Shown piece after piece: positions 1-12,782 of a stretch of 64,000 bases of DNA. Within the stretch, counting starts at the first letter, position 1. Every line of letters starts with the position of its first letter. The notes below the pieces were generated by a model. The model was not told the DNA's origin. It was given only the letters and a program-made list of their open reading frames with translations, and made no database searches. Source of the DNA: Silene latifolia (Eukaryota; Streptophyta; Magnoliopsida; Caryophyllales; Caryophyllaceae); NCBI RefSeq assembly GCF_048544455.1, contig NC_133530.1:18901748-18965747 (forward strand). The letters are read 5' to 3'. A program made the position numbers and the translations under genes.

Positions 1-36
1 TGGACTCATGCCCCTTTTTTTGTAATTGATTATTGT

Positions 37-631
37 TGATGGGGCATATTCTGCACCGCTGACCAAGTCAACATATTGAGCAAGGTCAAAGATATCCACA
101 GCAAGTCAACGACTTAGACAGCCTAGCCGATGCGGCCCATCGGCTGTCACGGGTCTCGGCATGGCAACCTACCAGCCGGGACACATACCCGCGTACTCAC
201 ATCCAAGACCCCTCGGCGGTGAGTCAACAGGGCCCGCCGGCCTGCCATAGGTCCCTCGGCCGAGGGGTAGATCAGTCTTTCCACCTGCTAGCCACTTGGC
301 CACTACGTGACAAAAGGTGAAAAGTCTATAAATACTCCTCAACCTTCATTGAGGAAAAGATCCACAACTTAACCTAAGAAACACTATTCATCTGGTATAA
401 TCTTCCTTATCTCTCTACAATATACTTTCAGCCAAGTAACAACTTATCCCTTAAGTTTACTGACTTGAGCGTCGGAGTGAGTACGCTTGGCACAAAGCCA
501 AACCCTCAGTTCGTTCATTGTTGCAGGAGAGGCCGAGAGGAACAATTAAGGAAAGAAGGATTCAACCAAAGACGACATTCTACAAGCTACGAGTGGTAAC
601 GAATATCTGCTCTGGAATTACACCCGGAACA
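37..631 (+). mobile_element. Solo LTR, Ty3/gypsy Tat/Retand-like
   Basis: The sequence starts with TGATGGGGCATATTCTGCAC and ends with ACACCCGGAACA, the style of Tat/Retand LTR ends. It is flanked by the 5-bp repeat ATTGT (32-36 and 632-636). No primer binding site or internal region follows, so it is a solo LTR left by recombination. It holds a TATA-like box at about 328-335 (CTATAAATA). Confidence 0.8.
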
Positions 632-636
632 ATTGT

Positions 637-748
637 AATTCGGATTTTATTTCGGCTTGTACGACACTAAGCCCCGACCCTCCCCCGTGATGTACTTGAA
701 TTCCCTTTGTCTTTAATTTAATATGTTCTTTCCGTCCAAAAAAAAAAG
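637..748 (+). mobile_element. LINE-like retroposon 3' end with A-rich tail
   Basis: The segment ends in an oligo(A) run after a short T-rich stretch and contains the core CCCCCGTGATGTACT. A very similar tail lies at 39395-39453, also followed by a long A run, which marks both as copies of one retroposon family. The part upstream (1-36) probably belongs to the same copy, because a solo LTR splits it at 37-631. No coding sequence is left. LINE rather than SINE is an inference. Confidence 0.5.
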
Positions 749-1248
749 AAAAGAAGTTATTGTCAATGTCAAATTTGCGCGGCTCTCTTAGGACAACTGC
801 TAAAATATCAAAGAACTTTTCCCCCAAAAGTTTCGAATTCGGTGCGCTGTCATTATTTACAAGCGTGGCCAGTGCTAATAAGCCCTTTTTAAGTTCATCA
901 ATCTTGCGAGAAAGGAAAAATCGGCAACATCAGTGATGGAGGAACAAATCAAATCAATGAAGCAAAGGCGAGAAAGATTAGAAGATCAATAATTTTTGAC
1001 TAAGGGGTCTCATGTTGCAGCCATGAATACAGAATGCAAAAGACAATTGGAGCTTGCTTGCCGCGTTAATTTGCAGCTCATTAATGAATTAAATGGGAAA
1101 ATTTATCATGTAAGGTCATTTTACATGTACAACGATTTTGTGTTATACATGACTACACCTCATTTAATGATAACGATGAATGAAGTGAACTGACTTTACA
1201 AGGCCATTGTTGACCGTACAAGAGTCTTACAATATAATTCTCGCAAAA
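749..1248. other. Unassigned stretch
   Basis: No gene or element is recognised here. There is a short open frame at 996-1193 without recognisable similarity. The stretch lies between the retroposon tail and the Athila-like solo LTR and may be remnant internal sequence of an older element. Confidence 0.4.
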
Positions 1249-3482
1249 TGATAACCATGTTATCACCCTACATTTTTTACCATAAACCCTTCACTTTATT
1301 TTCATATTGTTGCACTCTTAAGCTAATTTAGCCTAGTCCATAGTCGATTTTGCATTTATCCACACTTGCATGATTATAATAGTATTTCACACTTTTCCAG
1401 GTGAAAATGAGAGGTCACATGGAGACGCAACCTTTTTGCAAGGAGTGAAGCGGAAATTGTAAACCGTCTTGAAGCTCTCCCAACTCCTGTGGGCGTATCT
1501 ACTTCAGGCCGGTGTTCCCAGACCTCATCCGGTGCACCAAAATACTCTTGTGGGTGTTCAGGAATTTGGACTGGTGTTCCATCCTCTATCCGGCGTTCCC
1601 AGAGGAGGCCGGCGTTCCCAACGCCGGATAGAGGGATTTTGGGCTTTTCTCTCTTTTTCGACCTTTGTAATTCCGTTAATGGATCTTTTTGTATAAATAC
1701 CCAGCCCTAATTTCAGCAAACACATTATTCTATACTAGATTTTGAGATCAAAAAGTGAGTTGGTAGAGAAATTATTTTGGGGAAAAAGTTGGAACATTTG
1801 TTCTTCATCTTCTTCAATTATTCAATCCAATCATCTTTTTGCCTTATTATTGTTGGTATATATTTTCCCTTGTTTTAGTTGTTAATTTTATTTTCCTATG
1901 TTTATGTTTCTCTTATTTTTGAATATTTGCTTTGCTTGAAGTTAAAGTTACCATCTTTTTGTCTAATTTCATTTTTTGGAGGAAAAGATTAATTCATTAA
2001 TAAATCGCCAAACGGTACTTACAAGAGATAGGTATAATCGAAAACAACAAATCTAATAGAAGCCAAAGGACAAATTCCTCTCTTAAAACTTGGGATCTCA
2101 AAACATGATATGACAATTCGGCTCGTCCTTGTATCGCTCTTTTCATGTAGCTTTTAAGGGGATCCTTCGTTTGATTCATTGATGGAGAAAATTTACCTTT
2201 TATCGGCATCATAGATCGTCGGCGAATAACGCGTATCAATTGTAGAGTCGTATGACAAATCATCAACAAATTGCTCTTATCTATATTTCCAATAAAACAA
2301 AACCCTAGAATGATATAAAGGACAGAAAAAACTCCGAAATTGGAGACAGACAAACGGATCTCACCAAAAGGGAGACTTTTATTAATGGATTCATAAATTT
2401 TCATACTAATAATTGATAAATAAAAAATTTATGGGGCTTACCATCGATTAATGGTCGATGGAAGCCCCGGATCTGATTGTTGGAGGCTAGGGTTTTTAGA
2501 GAGAAAAAGGGGGTTGTCTAATTTCATTTTGATTAAGGTTTAATTAATTTATTTTCATCTTAGTTATTGCCAATTGCATGCTTAGTAGTGGAAATCAATC
2601 AATCATCATGTTTATTGTCAAAGTTGCCCCCTTTATTAGCTGACTTGCTAAAACAACCATGATTAGTGAGTAGTCCCCTTGTTAGGGTGTGGTTGGTTCC
2701 AACATGAGTAGTTAACATGCTTGATTCTATCTAATTTGTTGTCTAAAGGGAGATTAGTGGGGTTTATCAAAGGAGTTGACTTGCTAGTGTTGTAAATTGG
2801 GGTTTTTGGTTAGCTTGGTACCCTTGTCCACCAATGGGAATTGGTTAGGTGCTTAGTGACTACCCTTTTACCTCTTTTGCCTATCAAGGTTGAACCTGGG
2901 AGAGAGAACCATGAGGGGGCGCATTTGGGGAACCGGGTTGAGTTTCACCTTTGGGAAAAGGGTTAGAAAACCCGGGAATTTACCGCGTTCTTAATGCCTT
3001 CTAGTCATGGGTCGAGGATTTTGAGAATGGCATGCGTTTTCGGGTCCTAGAGCCTTGCTTAGGAGAGGTCCGAGTCACGAGCCCGGGACGGAGGTGAGTC
3101 GGGAATCCTAGTGTCTTAGTATGAGTCCGGGAGGAAGTTACTATAGCGAATTAGAGGCATTTTCCCCCACCTAGCTTCCCTTAGACAATGAATTTACGGG
3201 ATCAATGTGTTACCTACAAATGGTTAATGACCTTACCACGCCCCAGGCCTTTCCTTATTGATTAAAACTCGTATCATATAACTTGTTTCTTGATCTTAGC
3301 ATTATTTAGTTTATTTATTGCTTGTTACTTAGCCTAGTTGATAGATATTACACAAACCTTGCTCTATTTAGACTTAGCTAAACTATTGGACGGAACGATT
3401 AGTAGTCTTATTTTGCTCCTCGTGTTCGACCCTTACTAGTACAACGTATCGTTCACTTGTGAGGTTAAGACTTTTATCATCA
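1249..3482 (+). mobile_element. Solo LTR, Athila-like (diverged family)
   Basis: It begins TGATAACCATG and ends TTTTATCATCA, with the 5-bp target repeat CAAAA on both sides (1244-1248 and 3483-3487). Its second half follows the same pattern as the Athila LTR at 4687-6716 (CCCTTGTCCACCAA, GTTGGTTAGGT, and a GAGGTTAAGACTTTTATCATCA-like end), but the two are clearly different families. A GGCCGG/CCGGC-rich stretch at 1508-1633 corresponds in position to the hairpin array of the younger element. A reverse-strand retroposon interrupts it (1976-2513). Confidence 0.8.
1976..2513 (-). mobile_element. Retroposon on minus strand with 17-bp TSD
   Basis: The insert is bounded by the 17-bp repeat TTGTCTAATTTCATTTT (1959-1975 and 2514-2530). 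On the minus strand it starts with a C/T-rich leader (CCCTAGCCTCCAACAATCAG) and ends in TCCTCC followed by a short A run, as expected for target-primed retroposition. A frame of about 130 codons is open on the minus strand (2404-1997) but resembles no family I know. It could be a 5' LINE piece, a retrocopy of a host transcript, or a long SINE. Confidence 0.6.
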
Positions 3483-3575
3483 CAAAACAAAATAAAAACG
3501 CAAAACACTCTTAAATAAAAGGAAACAAGAGCTGGGATAGGTATAGCCACTGCGACAATGTGGCGCTATAGAATA

Positions 3576-4202
3576 TTATTCTTGGTTTTTTCTCTTATTC
3601 TCAGCCATTTTCTGATCAAACTCTACGGCTTGGTTAGCGAACAAGCCATCGAGAGGTATCGCCAGTGCAAGTAGTTGGGTTGCGTCCCCTCTTACTGTAA
3701 ACCGTTGCAAGCCATGAGATATTTCGGAGGAAAGAGCAAATGCACGACCCTCTTCGCTATAAATCTCTGGTTCCACAAGCAACCTGAGGAACTCTTGGAC
3801 TTCATATTTCAATGCCTTGATTAATTCATTTGACTCAGGGTTAAGCTTGTCGAGTGACCTCTCTCTGTTTTTAAGAGCAGTCTTTGATTCGTCGTAGTTG
3901 TGGACAGTGGCGGAGCCAGGATTTGAACTTAGGGGGGACGAAAAATTTTAGGAGGGGAGAACGACTAATTTTATAAGGTACACTCGGAAAATTTTCGAAA
4001 AATTTAACTAAAACTTCGAAAATTCCATCCGTCAGAGGGGCGACCGCCCCTGCTAGCCCCCTAGCTCCACTACTGGTTGTGGATACATGTCGGCCTGTTC
4101 TCTAGCTTCTCTAATTGTGTTAGGAGTATCTCCACGCGCAGCCTCGTGGATCAAGTGTACTAGCTTCACTGTCACCGGTGTACTTGTGCGGGTCATTGTA
4201 GC
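3576..4202 (-). pseudogene. VWA-domain protein, C-terminal part of exon 3
   Basis: This is the 3' end of the VWA gene whose 5' exons lie at 37264-39262, on the far side of the nested retroelements. On the minus strand the frame resumes at 4202 (EAAR, EAREQADMYP) and, past a hAT MITE, ends with NPES..LIKALKYEVQEFLRLL, GRAFALSSEISHGLQRF and a stop at 3578-3576. That ending matches what I know of the C-terminal coil of plant VWA plus vwaint proteins (NPLIEMLK, RSFALSSETSHDRQRF in relatives). The frame changes across the MITE, so even without the 33-kb nest this allele would not read straight through. The residue matches are from memory, not from an alignment. Confidence 0.75.
3905..4075. mobile_element. 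hAT-type MITE (171 bp)
   Basis: Terminal inverted repeats are CAGTGGCGGAGCCAG on the left and CAGTAGTGGAGCTAG as the reverse complement of the right end. A perfect 8-bp target repeat GTTGTGGA flanks it (3897-3904 and 4076-4083), which is the hAT signature. It has no coding capacity and sits in the last coding exon of the VWA gene. Confidence 0.9.
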
Positions 4203-4424
4203 TATTAGGGTGCAAACCCTTGTCCCACATCGGTAGAATAAAGATGGAAGATCATCTTTAGAAGTGTCCAAAAAATATAATAGTACGAGGCCTTTTGGGA
4301 AGGAGCTCCAAGAGTAAATCCGTTAAGGCTTGACCCAAAGCTGACAATATCGTACTATTATGGGTTGTGGACACACATGCAGTAGAGGCCTAACATAGAA
4401 GGATATTCACGCTTCCACACAACA
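4203..4424 (+). repeat. TRIM 5' LTR
   Basis: This is a 222-bp copy paired with 37042-37263. The end reads CACAACA and is followed directly by the tRNA-Met primer binding site. Confidence 0.9.
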
Positions 4425-4686
4425 AGTGGTATCAGAGCCCAAGGTTCGACTTGGGCTAGACACGAGGATGCATCAGTAGGTCCAAGACTTGAAGTTGTAC
4501 ATTATAAGGCATGGAACTCCTTGCTCGGAGGTGAGTCCTTGTACAAGCCCGGTCCAGGATTAAATGGATGAAAGGCGTCATAGGTCTTGTGGAATAGAGA
4601 CCATTTGTATACTAGAACTGTTGATCAGGTGGACCCTTATCAGATTGGGTGCCACAGGTCTGGTGGGTCCTTTCCAGGTTGGATGC

Positions 4687-6716
4687 TGATATAGGGCCCT
4701 CTTACACCATTTTTTCCTTCTATTTCCATGCTTTCCGACTCCTTTTGAGTCGGTTTTGTATATTCTTGCTTGAAATTGATGCCCCAATCCCCATGCCTAT
4801 GATATTGTACCTTCCTTGCAGGAATTGAGGCGAGAATGGGAGAAATGAAGCCAAGAAGACGGGTTGTCTAAAATCAACATAGAAGAAGGAGAGAATGAAG
4901 CTGAGGGGTGTTCCCAGCCGGTAGGCCGGCATCCGTTCAGCCGGCTGGGAATGCCAAGTGTATAGAATTGAAGTTTTAAACAAGCAAGGAGGATCCCCAG
5001 CCGGTGGCCCGGCAGCCGGCCAGCCGGTTGGGAGAACAATGAGCTGAAGAATTAAAGAAGTTACAGCTAACTCCCAGCCGGTCAAGAGTCCGGCAGCCGG
5101 CCAACCGGCTGGGAGTTCCCCCAAATCCCAGAAGTCAAGCATCAGGTCAACGTACCCCCAGCCGGTCAGTGACCGGCAGCCAGTTGCCCGGCCATGCATA
5201 CCTGATGACTTCCAAAAATTAATTCAACTTCCAGGAACCTCCCAGCCGGTCAGAAGACCGGCGGCCGGTTGACCGGCCGGGAGTGCAGACTCATGTTTTC
5301 AAGCCCATTTCAAATCCTACCCTAATCTTGGTGGAAACTATATATACCCCCTCCCTTAACCATTTGTACACACACTCCCAGATCTGAATTTATTTCCCTT
5401 TCAAAGTTTCAATCTTGTTAATTACTTTGTTAATCATTCCTTAATTAGACAAGTTCTTCAATTAGTTAGTAATAGAAATTGGGTTGTAAGAAGATTGAAG
5501 GTTCCTCCTTCTTTATTATTCTATCCTAATTCCTTTCTTGCTATTGAGTTGGTATTATTTCTCTCCTTACTTTCATTAGTTTACATTTGCTTTTCCTTTA
5601 AGTTTGTTTGATTGTTTATGTTAAATTTGCATCTTTGTTGTTTGATTATTGTTGTTTTCACTCTTGTTCATCTTTCCTTTGTTCATCCTTGTTGTTTACA
5701 CCCAAAGATTCAATCTTTGAGTGGATTGTGTTAAGATTGTATCTTTTAGTTTACTCATCCTTGTTATTAGATTAAATCATCTTTCTTCATAATTATTGTT
5801 GGATTGTTGCATGTTTAGAAGTAGAATTCATCCTCCCACCATGTTTATGCTTAAAGACTCCATCTTTATTGTTTATCTTGCCTTTAGAAACATGATTAGT
5901 GAGTAGTCTCCTTCTAGGACTCGGTTTGACCCGGCATGGGTAATTTCACTAATTAATTCTCATCAAGGTTAATTTGTTGGGGGAAAGTGGTGATGGTAGT
6001 TTAGAGGAATTGCATGTTTAAGGTTTGATTTTTGGGTAGAGTCGACTTATGACCCTTGTCCACCAACGAGAGTTGGTTAGGTTGTGAATTGGATACCCGA
6101 AAATTGACCCTTGTCACCGACTAAGGTTGAGAACCAAAGGGAGAACCGAGGGAGGGTGCCTCTAGACTAGCGATTGAAATCGACCTCCGAGAGGAGGAGT
6201 GGGATGACCCAGAATACGATGAGGGCTTAACGACCTCGACCAAATACTAGACTACCTTGGAAAAATGCATGTTTTCGGGGTTGTTGGGTTTTGAGTTAGG
6301 GATACCGACTTTTGAACCCGAGAGGGGGGTTAGTTGGGGTAACTAGTGTCCTATTGCGAACCCGAGAGGGAGGTTCTAGGCGAGTTAGAGTCATCTCCCC
6401 CTTACCTTTCTACCCCTTTTGATTAGCCGAGAGAATTAGAATGTGGAATTACGTATGTCCGTGGGAGAACCGAGTTCTAGCCTACCTATTTATTTGATCT
6501 ATTCTTAATCCTTTAGCTTGTTCTTTGCTTGTCTAGTTTATAGCCTTTTATTTTGCTAATTTAATGCTAGTTCGTCACAACCTCTCTATTTTATTTCGAC
6601 TTAGCTAAGATCGTGAATTAGAACGATTAGTAGTCCACCTACTCCTTGTGGGATCGATCCTCTAGAGTGTACAACGATAAAATCGTGCACTTGCGAGGTA
6701 TTACTTGATACCATCA
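4687..6716 (+). repeat. Athila 5' LTR (2030 bp)
   Basis: The LTR contains five CCCAGCCGG...CCGGCTGGG hairpin-like units at 4913-5282, a TATA-like box (CTATATATACC, about 5338-5348), and a long T-rich then purine/GACC-rich tail. It is followed by the primer binding site. Confidence 0.9.
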
Positions 6717-6827
6717 AGTTTTTGGCGCCGTTGCCGGGGAGTACGGCTAGATATTAATCGTTTTTGTTCTAGTTTAGACTAAGTCCTTTGTTACTAATCC
6801 TTTCTTTTAAGTGCTTAGGTCTTTTGC

Positions 6828-9800
6828 ATGAGTAGGCGACAAAGAAGAGGTCAACCAACACATCCACTTAATCTTGAAATTGAAGCCACGGCAAGAAGAC
6901 TTAATTCTCTAAGAAGAAGGGGTTTTCTAGACACGCCACCGGTAGAAGAAGGTAATCACCAAGAAGCTACCGAAGAGTTTGAAAATCCTTTTGGAGTTTT
7001 AGTTGAAGAACCTAACATCATGGGTGATCCGGTTCCGATAAGAGAGACTATGGCTCCTAAGCACATAGTCAATCCAAGCATCCAAAGGCCAAGAATTCAA
7101 GCTAATAACTTTGAAATCAAAAATGCCTTGCTCAACCTTGTTCAAGACAACCAATTTGGAAGAGGTCCCTTGGAGAACCCAAATGATCATCTAAATGACT
7201 TCCTTGAAAATTGTGATATGTACAAGTCAAATGGGGTATCCGATGATGCGGTACGCCTTAGGTTGTTCCCCCGTTCACTTAGGGGTTCGGCCAAGGATTG
7301 GTTGAAGAATTGTGACCCGGATTCCTTCAAGACATGGGATGAGTTGGTTTCGGCATTCTTGAATAAATATTTCCCACCCTCAAGAACGGCCAAGGTCAAG
7401 AGTGAACTACAAAGCTTTACTCAAGAAGAGGATAAGACCTTATATGAGGCATGGGAAAGGTATAAGAAGCTCCAACGGTAATGCCCTCACCATGGCATCT
7501 CTGAGGCCGAGCTAGTGAACAATTTTTACAAAGGTTTGACCCAAGACCTTCGGCTTTCATTGGATGCGGGATCGGGAAAAGGTGCCTTAGACGTTTTGGG
7601 GCATAAAGCGGCAAAAGAGCTAATTGAGGAGATGGCCTCAAGACCTATGGAATGGGGAGGTGATAGGCAATTGAGGAAGGGCAAGAGCAAGGATTCTAAT
7701 GCGGTTTTGAATGTGGAGGTTAAGGGAATGCTAGATGAACTCACCCAACAAGTTGCTTTGCTAAATTCAAAACCTTCAAGCTCCTATATGAGACAAGTCT
7801 TGTCTTGTGAGTTGTGTGGGGAACAAGGGCATACTCCCATTGGGTGTCCCTTGATTTCACCCCTCCAAGAGGAATGCTATGAGCAAGCAAATGGAGTTTG
7901 GGAATCCACAAGTGCAAGGCAAGGGTTCAACAATAATAACAACAACCAATTTGTCAATGGAAAAAGAACTCACCCTTTCTGTTCTTATGCTTCACAAAAC
8001 ATTCAAAACCCAAACACATCCCAACCTCAACAACAAAGGTTCAATCAAAACTCTCAATTCCAAAGACAAATTCCACCCGGTTTCCAAGGGAAACAATTTG
8101 TCACCCAAAACCAACAACCATTTGGGGGTTTCAAGGGACAAAATTTCAATCAACAACGAAACCAAAATTTCCAACCACAAAACCAAACTTCCAAACCCCT
8201 CAAAAACCATCTTGGGAACAAGCCTTTGAACAATTGGTTATTGCAAATCAAAAATCCGACTCAAAGCTTGATAACCACATTACCTCACAAAACCGGGTTA
8301 ATGATGAAATACGAGCATCCCAAAAGGCTACGGAAACTCATGTGGCCCAAATTTCTCAACAATTGGGGCAATTGGCTCAAAATCCGGGGAAGTTTCCTGG
8401 TAATACGGTTAACCCAAAGGAGATAAATGCGGTATTTTTGAGGAGTGGAGAGCAATTGGAGGAGGTTGAGAAATCTCCTAAGTGGAAGAGGAAGAGGGTG
8501 TCTAGTGAAGTAGTGAAAGAGCACCCGGTTAAAGTTGTGGAAGAAGATGAGATTAGGGTGGAGAAGTCTAAGGAGGTGGAGATGGTTGATCCTTCAAAGC
8601 AAGATGAACCTATTGCAACTATGGCCAAAGAATGTACTCCACCACCAAGGGAGTATGTAGCACCGGTACCCTTTCCACAAAGGCTTGTAAGGCCTAGGCT
8701 TGAAAAGAAATATGAGAAGTTTGTTGAGATCTTGAAGGGGATGAATGTCACGATTCCTTTCCTTGATATGATTACCGAAATTCCATCATATGGTAAGTTT
8801 CTTAAGGAACTTGTCACTTTGAAAAGGAAGAATGGAGAGGTGCAAACCATCAACCTCTCTAAGGAATATAGTGTTATTCTTACCCACACCAACAAGCTTC
8901 CAAATAAGCTTGAAGATCCGGGTAGCTTCTCGATTCCTTGTTCTATCCAAGGGGTGGCTATTAAAAGAGCATTGTGTGACTTGGGGGCTAGTGCGAGCCT
9001 CATGCCTCTTTCAATCTTCAAGAGGCTTAATTTGGGAGATTTGAAACCAACTAGAGTTTCAATTCAACTAGCCGATCGGTCGGTTAAATTTTCTATTGGT
9101 GTGATTGAAGATGTACCCTTGGTTGTTGGGAAGCTTGTCATACCATGCGATTTCTTTGTAATGGATATGCCCGAGGACTACAATGTGCCTATTATCTTGG
9201 GGCGACCTTGTCTTGCCACCGGTGGAGCTATGATCGATGTGAAGAGTGGCAAGTTATCTTTGCAAGTGGGTGAAGATAAAGTGGAATTTGAGCTCAACAA
9301 GTCTATGGAAGCTCCATCTTTAGGTGACACTTGTTGCATTGTAGACATTCTAGAGAATCCCATGGAGGAGCATGACCCAAAAGCTTCCTCTATGGATCCT
9401 TTGGAGACTTGTCTTGTTAGTGGGTATGAAGTTGATAACAAAGATGTTGAGACTCTTGCATATGTGTGGATGTTGGATTCCGCTCCAATTCATGAACAAG
9501 CTCCCAAGTTTGAAGTGTTGGAAGTCGGTAAGAAGGAGGAGGGTTCCACGCCTCCTCCTACGGTTGAACTTAAACCTCTTCCCTCTTCTTTGAAATATGA
9601 ATTTCTCGGTGATAATTCCACTTTTTCCGTCATCATCAATAGTGAACTTGATGACACCCAAACCTCAAAACTAATTTCTTTGCTCAAAAGGTTTAAGGGT
9701 GTCCTTGGGTACACAATTGGTGACCTCAAGGGGATTAGTCCCTCTTTGTGCACTCATAAAATTTTACTTAAAAATGAGGATGCATCCTCCATTGAGGCAC

Positions 9801-12462
9801 AAAGAAGGCTTAACCCCATAATGAAAGAAGTTGTAAGGAAAGAGGTCCTCAAGCTACTTGATGCCGGCATTATCTATCCTATTTCGGATAGTAGGTGGGT
9901 AAGCCCGGTTCACGTAGTTCCCAAAAAAGGAGGAATGACGGTAGTGCGAAATGACAAAAATGAATTGATTCCCACGAGGACGGTAACCGGGTGGAGGATG
10001 TCTGTGGATTATAGGAAGTTGAACAAATCCACCCGGAAGGATCACTTTCCTTTACCGTTCATGGACCAAATGTTGGAGAGATTAGCTCAACACAACTACT
10101 TCTGCTTCTTGGATGGCTATTCGGGATTCTTCCAAATCCCTATCCATCCAAGTGACCAAGAAAAGACCACCTTTACTTGTCCATTTGGCACCTATGCATA
10201 TAGGAGGATGCCATTTGGGCTATGTAATGCACCATCTACCTTTCAAAGAGCTATGATGTCCATTTTCTCCGATTTTGTTGAACAAGAAATGGAAGTTTTT
10301 ATGGATGATTTTTCGGTTGTTGGGAAAAGCTTTGAAAGTTGTTTGACAAATTTGGAGAAATTTTGAGCAAGTGTCAAGAGTCTCACCTTGTGCTTAATTG
10401 GGAGAAGTGCCATTTTATGGTACAAGAAGGTGTTGTGTTGGGACACATAGTGTCCAATCATGGAATAGAAGTTGATAAGGCTAAGGTTGAGGTCATTGTT
10501 AGTCTCCCACCTCCCACCAATATCAAGGGGGTGAGAAGTTTCCTTGGACATGCGGGCTTTTATCGCCGCTTCATCAAGGACTTCTCCAAGATTGCGAGAC
10601 CTTTGACCGAGTTGTTAGCCAAAGATACTCCTTTTGTGTTCTCTAACCGATGTCTTGATGCTTTTAATAGGTTGAAGGAAGCTTTGACAAGTGCTCCAAT
10701 CATACAACCTCCGGATTGGAACTTGCCATTTGAGTTAATGTGTGATGCAAGCGATCAAGCCTTGGGCGCGGTTTTAGGCCAAAGGAAGGATGGAAAGGTG
10801 CATGCAATTCATTATGCAAGCAAAACTCTTGATGAAGCTCAAACCAATTACTCAACAACGGAAAATGAGCTCTTGGCCGTAGTTTTTGCTATGGAGAAGT
10901 TCCGGACCTATTTAGTAGGAGCTAAAGTGATAGTGTTCACCGATCATGTTGCTTTGAGACACTTGCTCATCAAGAAGGAGTCCAAACCTCGGTTGATTAG
11001 GTGGATATTACTTCTACAAGAGTTTGACATGGAGATAAGGGATAAAAAAGGAGTTGAAAATGTGGTGGCCGACCATTTATCCCAGTTAATCAACCTCAAT
11101 GTTGACAATGGGCTTCCTATCAATGATTATTTGCCCGATGACCACTTGTTGTCCCTAAGTTTGGGAGAAGCACCGTGGTATGCGGATATAGTCAATTATT
11201 TGGTCTCCTGGATAATCCCATATGATTATGACTCACATAAGAGGAAGAAATTCTTTCATGATCTAAGGCAATATTTTTGGGATGAGCCTTGCTTATACAA
11301 ATCTTGTGCGGATGGGATAATTCGGAGGTGCATTCCAAGTGAAGAGGTGAAGCCGATAATTTCACATTGCCATGATATGCCAAGTGGAGGGGATGGTAGT
11401 TCAAGAAAGACCGCCGCAAGGATGCTCCAATGCGGTTTCTTTTGGCCTACCCTATTTCATGATGTGGCAACCTACGTCAAGGGGTGTGATAAGTGCCAAC
11501 GAAGCGGCAATATTTCAAGGAGGCATGAGATGCCAATGAATTACATCCTAGAGGTAGAGTTGTTTGATGTATGGGGAATTGACTATTAAAGTCCTTTTCC
11601 ATCATCCAATGGAAATGAGTACATCCTTGTTGTGGTGGATTATGTGAGCAAATGGGTTGAAGCTATCCCAACAAAAACTTGTGATGCAAAGTCAGTGACA
11701 AAACTCATGGAAACAATCATATTTCCAAGGTTTGGGGTTCCAAGAATTGTGATTAGTGATCGTGGGACTCATTTTCGGGAAAGGACTCTAGATGCTCTTC
11801 TAAATAAACATGGGGTGCAACATAGGCGTAGTCTTGCCTACCACCCACAAGCAAACGGACAAGCCGAAATCTCAAACCGTGAGATTAAGATGATTCTTGA
11901 GAAGACCGTGATCCGGTCAAGGAAGGATTGGTCAACTAAGCTCAACGATGCATTATGGGCTTACCGGACCGCTTTCAAAACACCGATAGGAACTTCACCG
12001 TTCCGGTTGGTGTACGGAAAGCCTTGTCACTTACCGGTAGAGTTGGAGCACAAGGCACATTGGGCAATCCGACTTCTCAACTTTGACTTTAAGAGTGCCG
12101 GAGAAAAGAGACTTCTTGACATCAATGAGTTAGAAGAGTTTAGGCTAGAGGCTTATGAGAGCTCAAGGATTTACAAGGAGAAGACTAAGAAGTTCCATGA
12201 CAAGAAAATTTTAAGAAGGGAATTCGAGGTGGGAGAGTTGGTTCTCCTCTTTAACTCAAGGTTCAAGTTATTTTCGGGGAAGCTTAAGTCAAAGTGGTCG
12301 GGACCTTTCACCGTGGTCCGAGTTTTTCCCCATGGGGCAATTGAAATATCCGATGGAGACCAAGCTTTCAAGGTAAACGGGCAAAGGCTCAAGCATTATA
12401 TTGCCGGAACCTCTATCATGAAGAATGTAAGCTCCATCAATACCTATCTTCCCCATAATTGA
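6828..12462 (+). pseudogene. Athila gag-pol region (broken)
   Basis: Parts recognisable in order are: gag with a CCHC knuckle (CELCGEQGHTPIGC), an aspartic protease with DLGASAS, reverse transcriptase with MDDFSV, RNase H ([10 protein letters not shown]), integrase zinc finger (HC..CDKC) and the DDE core (SDRGTHF). The order protease-RT-RNaseH-integrase is the Ty3/gypsy order. A handful of breaks interrupt the reading, so it is a fossil. Confidence 0.92.
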
Positions 12463-12782
12463 TTGTGATTCATGACTCCGTCGAGCCTACGACATAAAAT
12501 AAGGGCGCTACATGGGAGGCAACCCATGCATCTTTGTAAATATCATGCATTTAGGTAGAAAATGAGAAATTTTGGATGGGTGATTCTTGCCATTTTGATT
12601 GATGTTAGTTGCAATTTGTGAAGAATTTGGGATTTTGTATAAAGAACAAGCGTTTTACCATCTATTGGCCTTTTTCCGACGTCATGAGTCGGTTTTGAAA
12701 GTCGAAAACACGAAAGTTGAGGCCAATAGGTGATGGTATATGAAACTAGGGGCATATCGGAGAAATGTCTTGGCAGCGTATT

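Noticed and set aside
4426-4440. tRNA-like sequence TGGTATCAGAGCC
   Set aside because: It is the primer binding site complementary to initiator tRNA-Met, not a tRNA gene. The same holds near 19782, 26310 and 62097.
6999-7744. Minus-strand open frames opposite Athila gag
   Set aside because: They are shadows of the gag frame, without start context or similarity.
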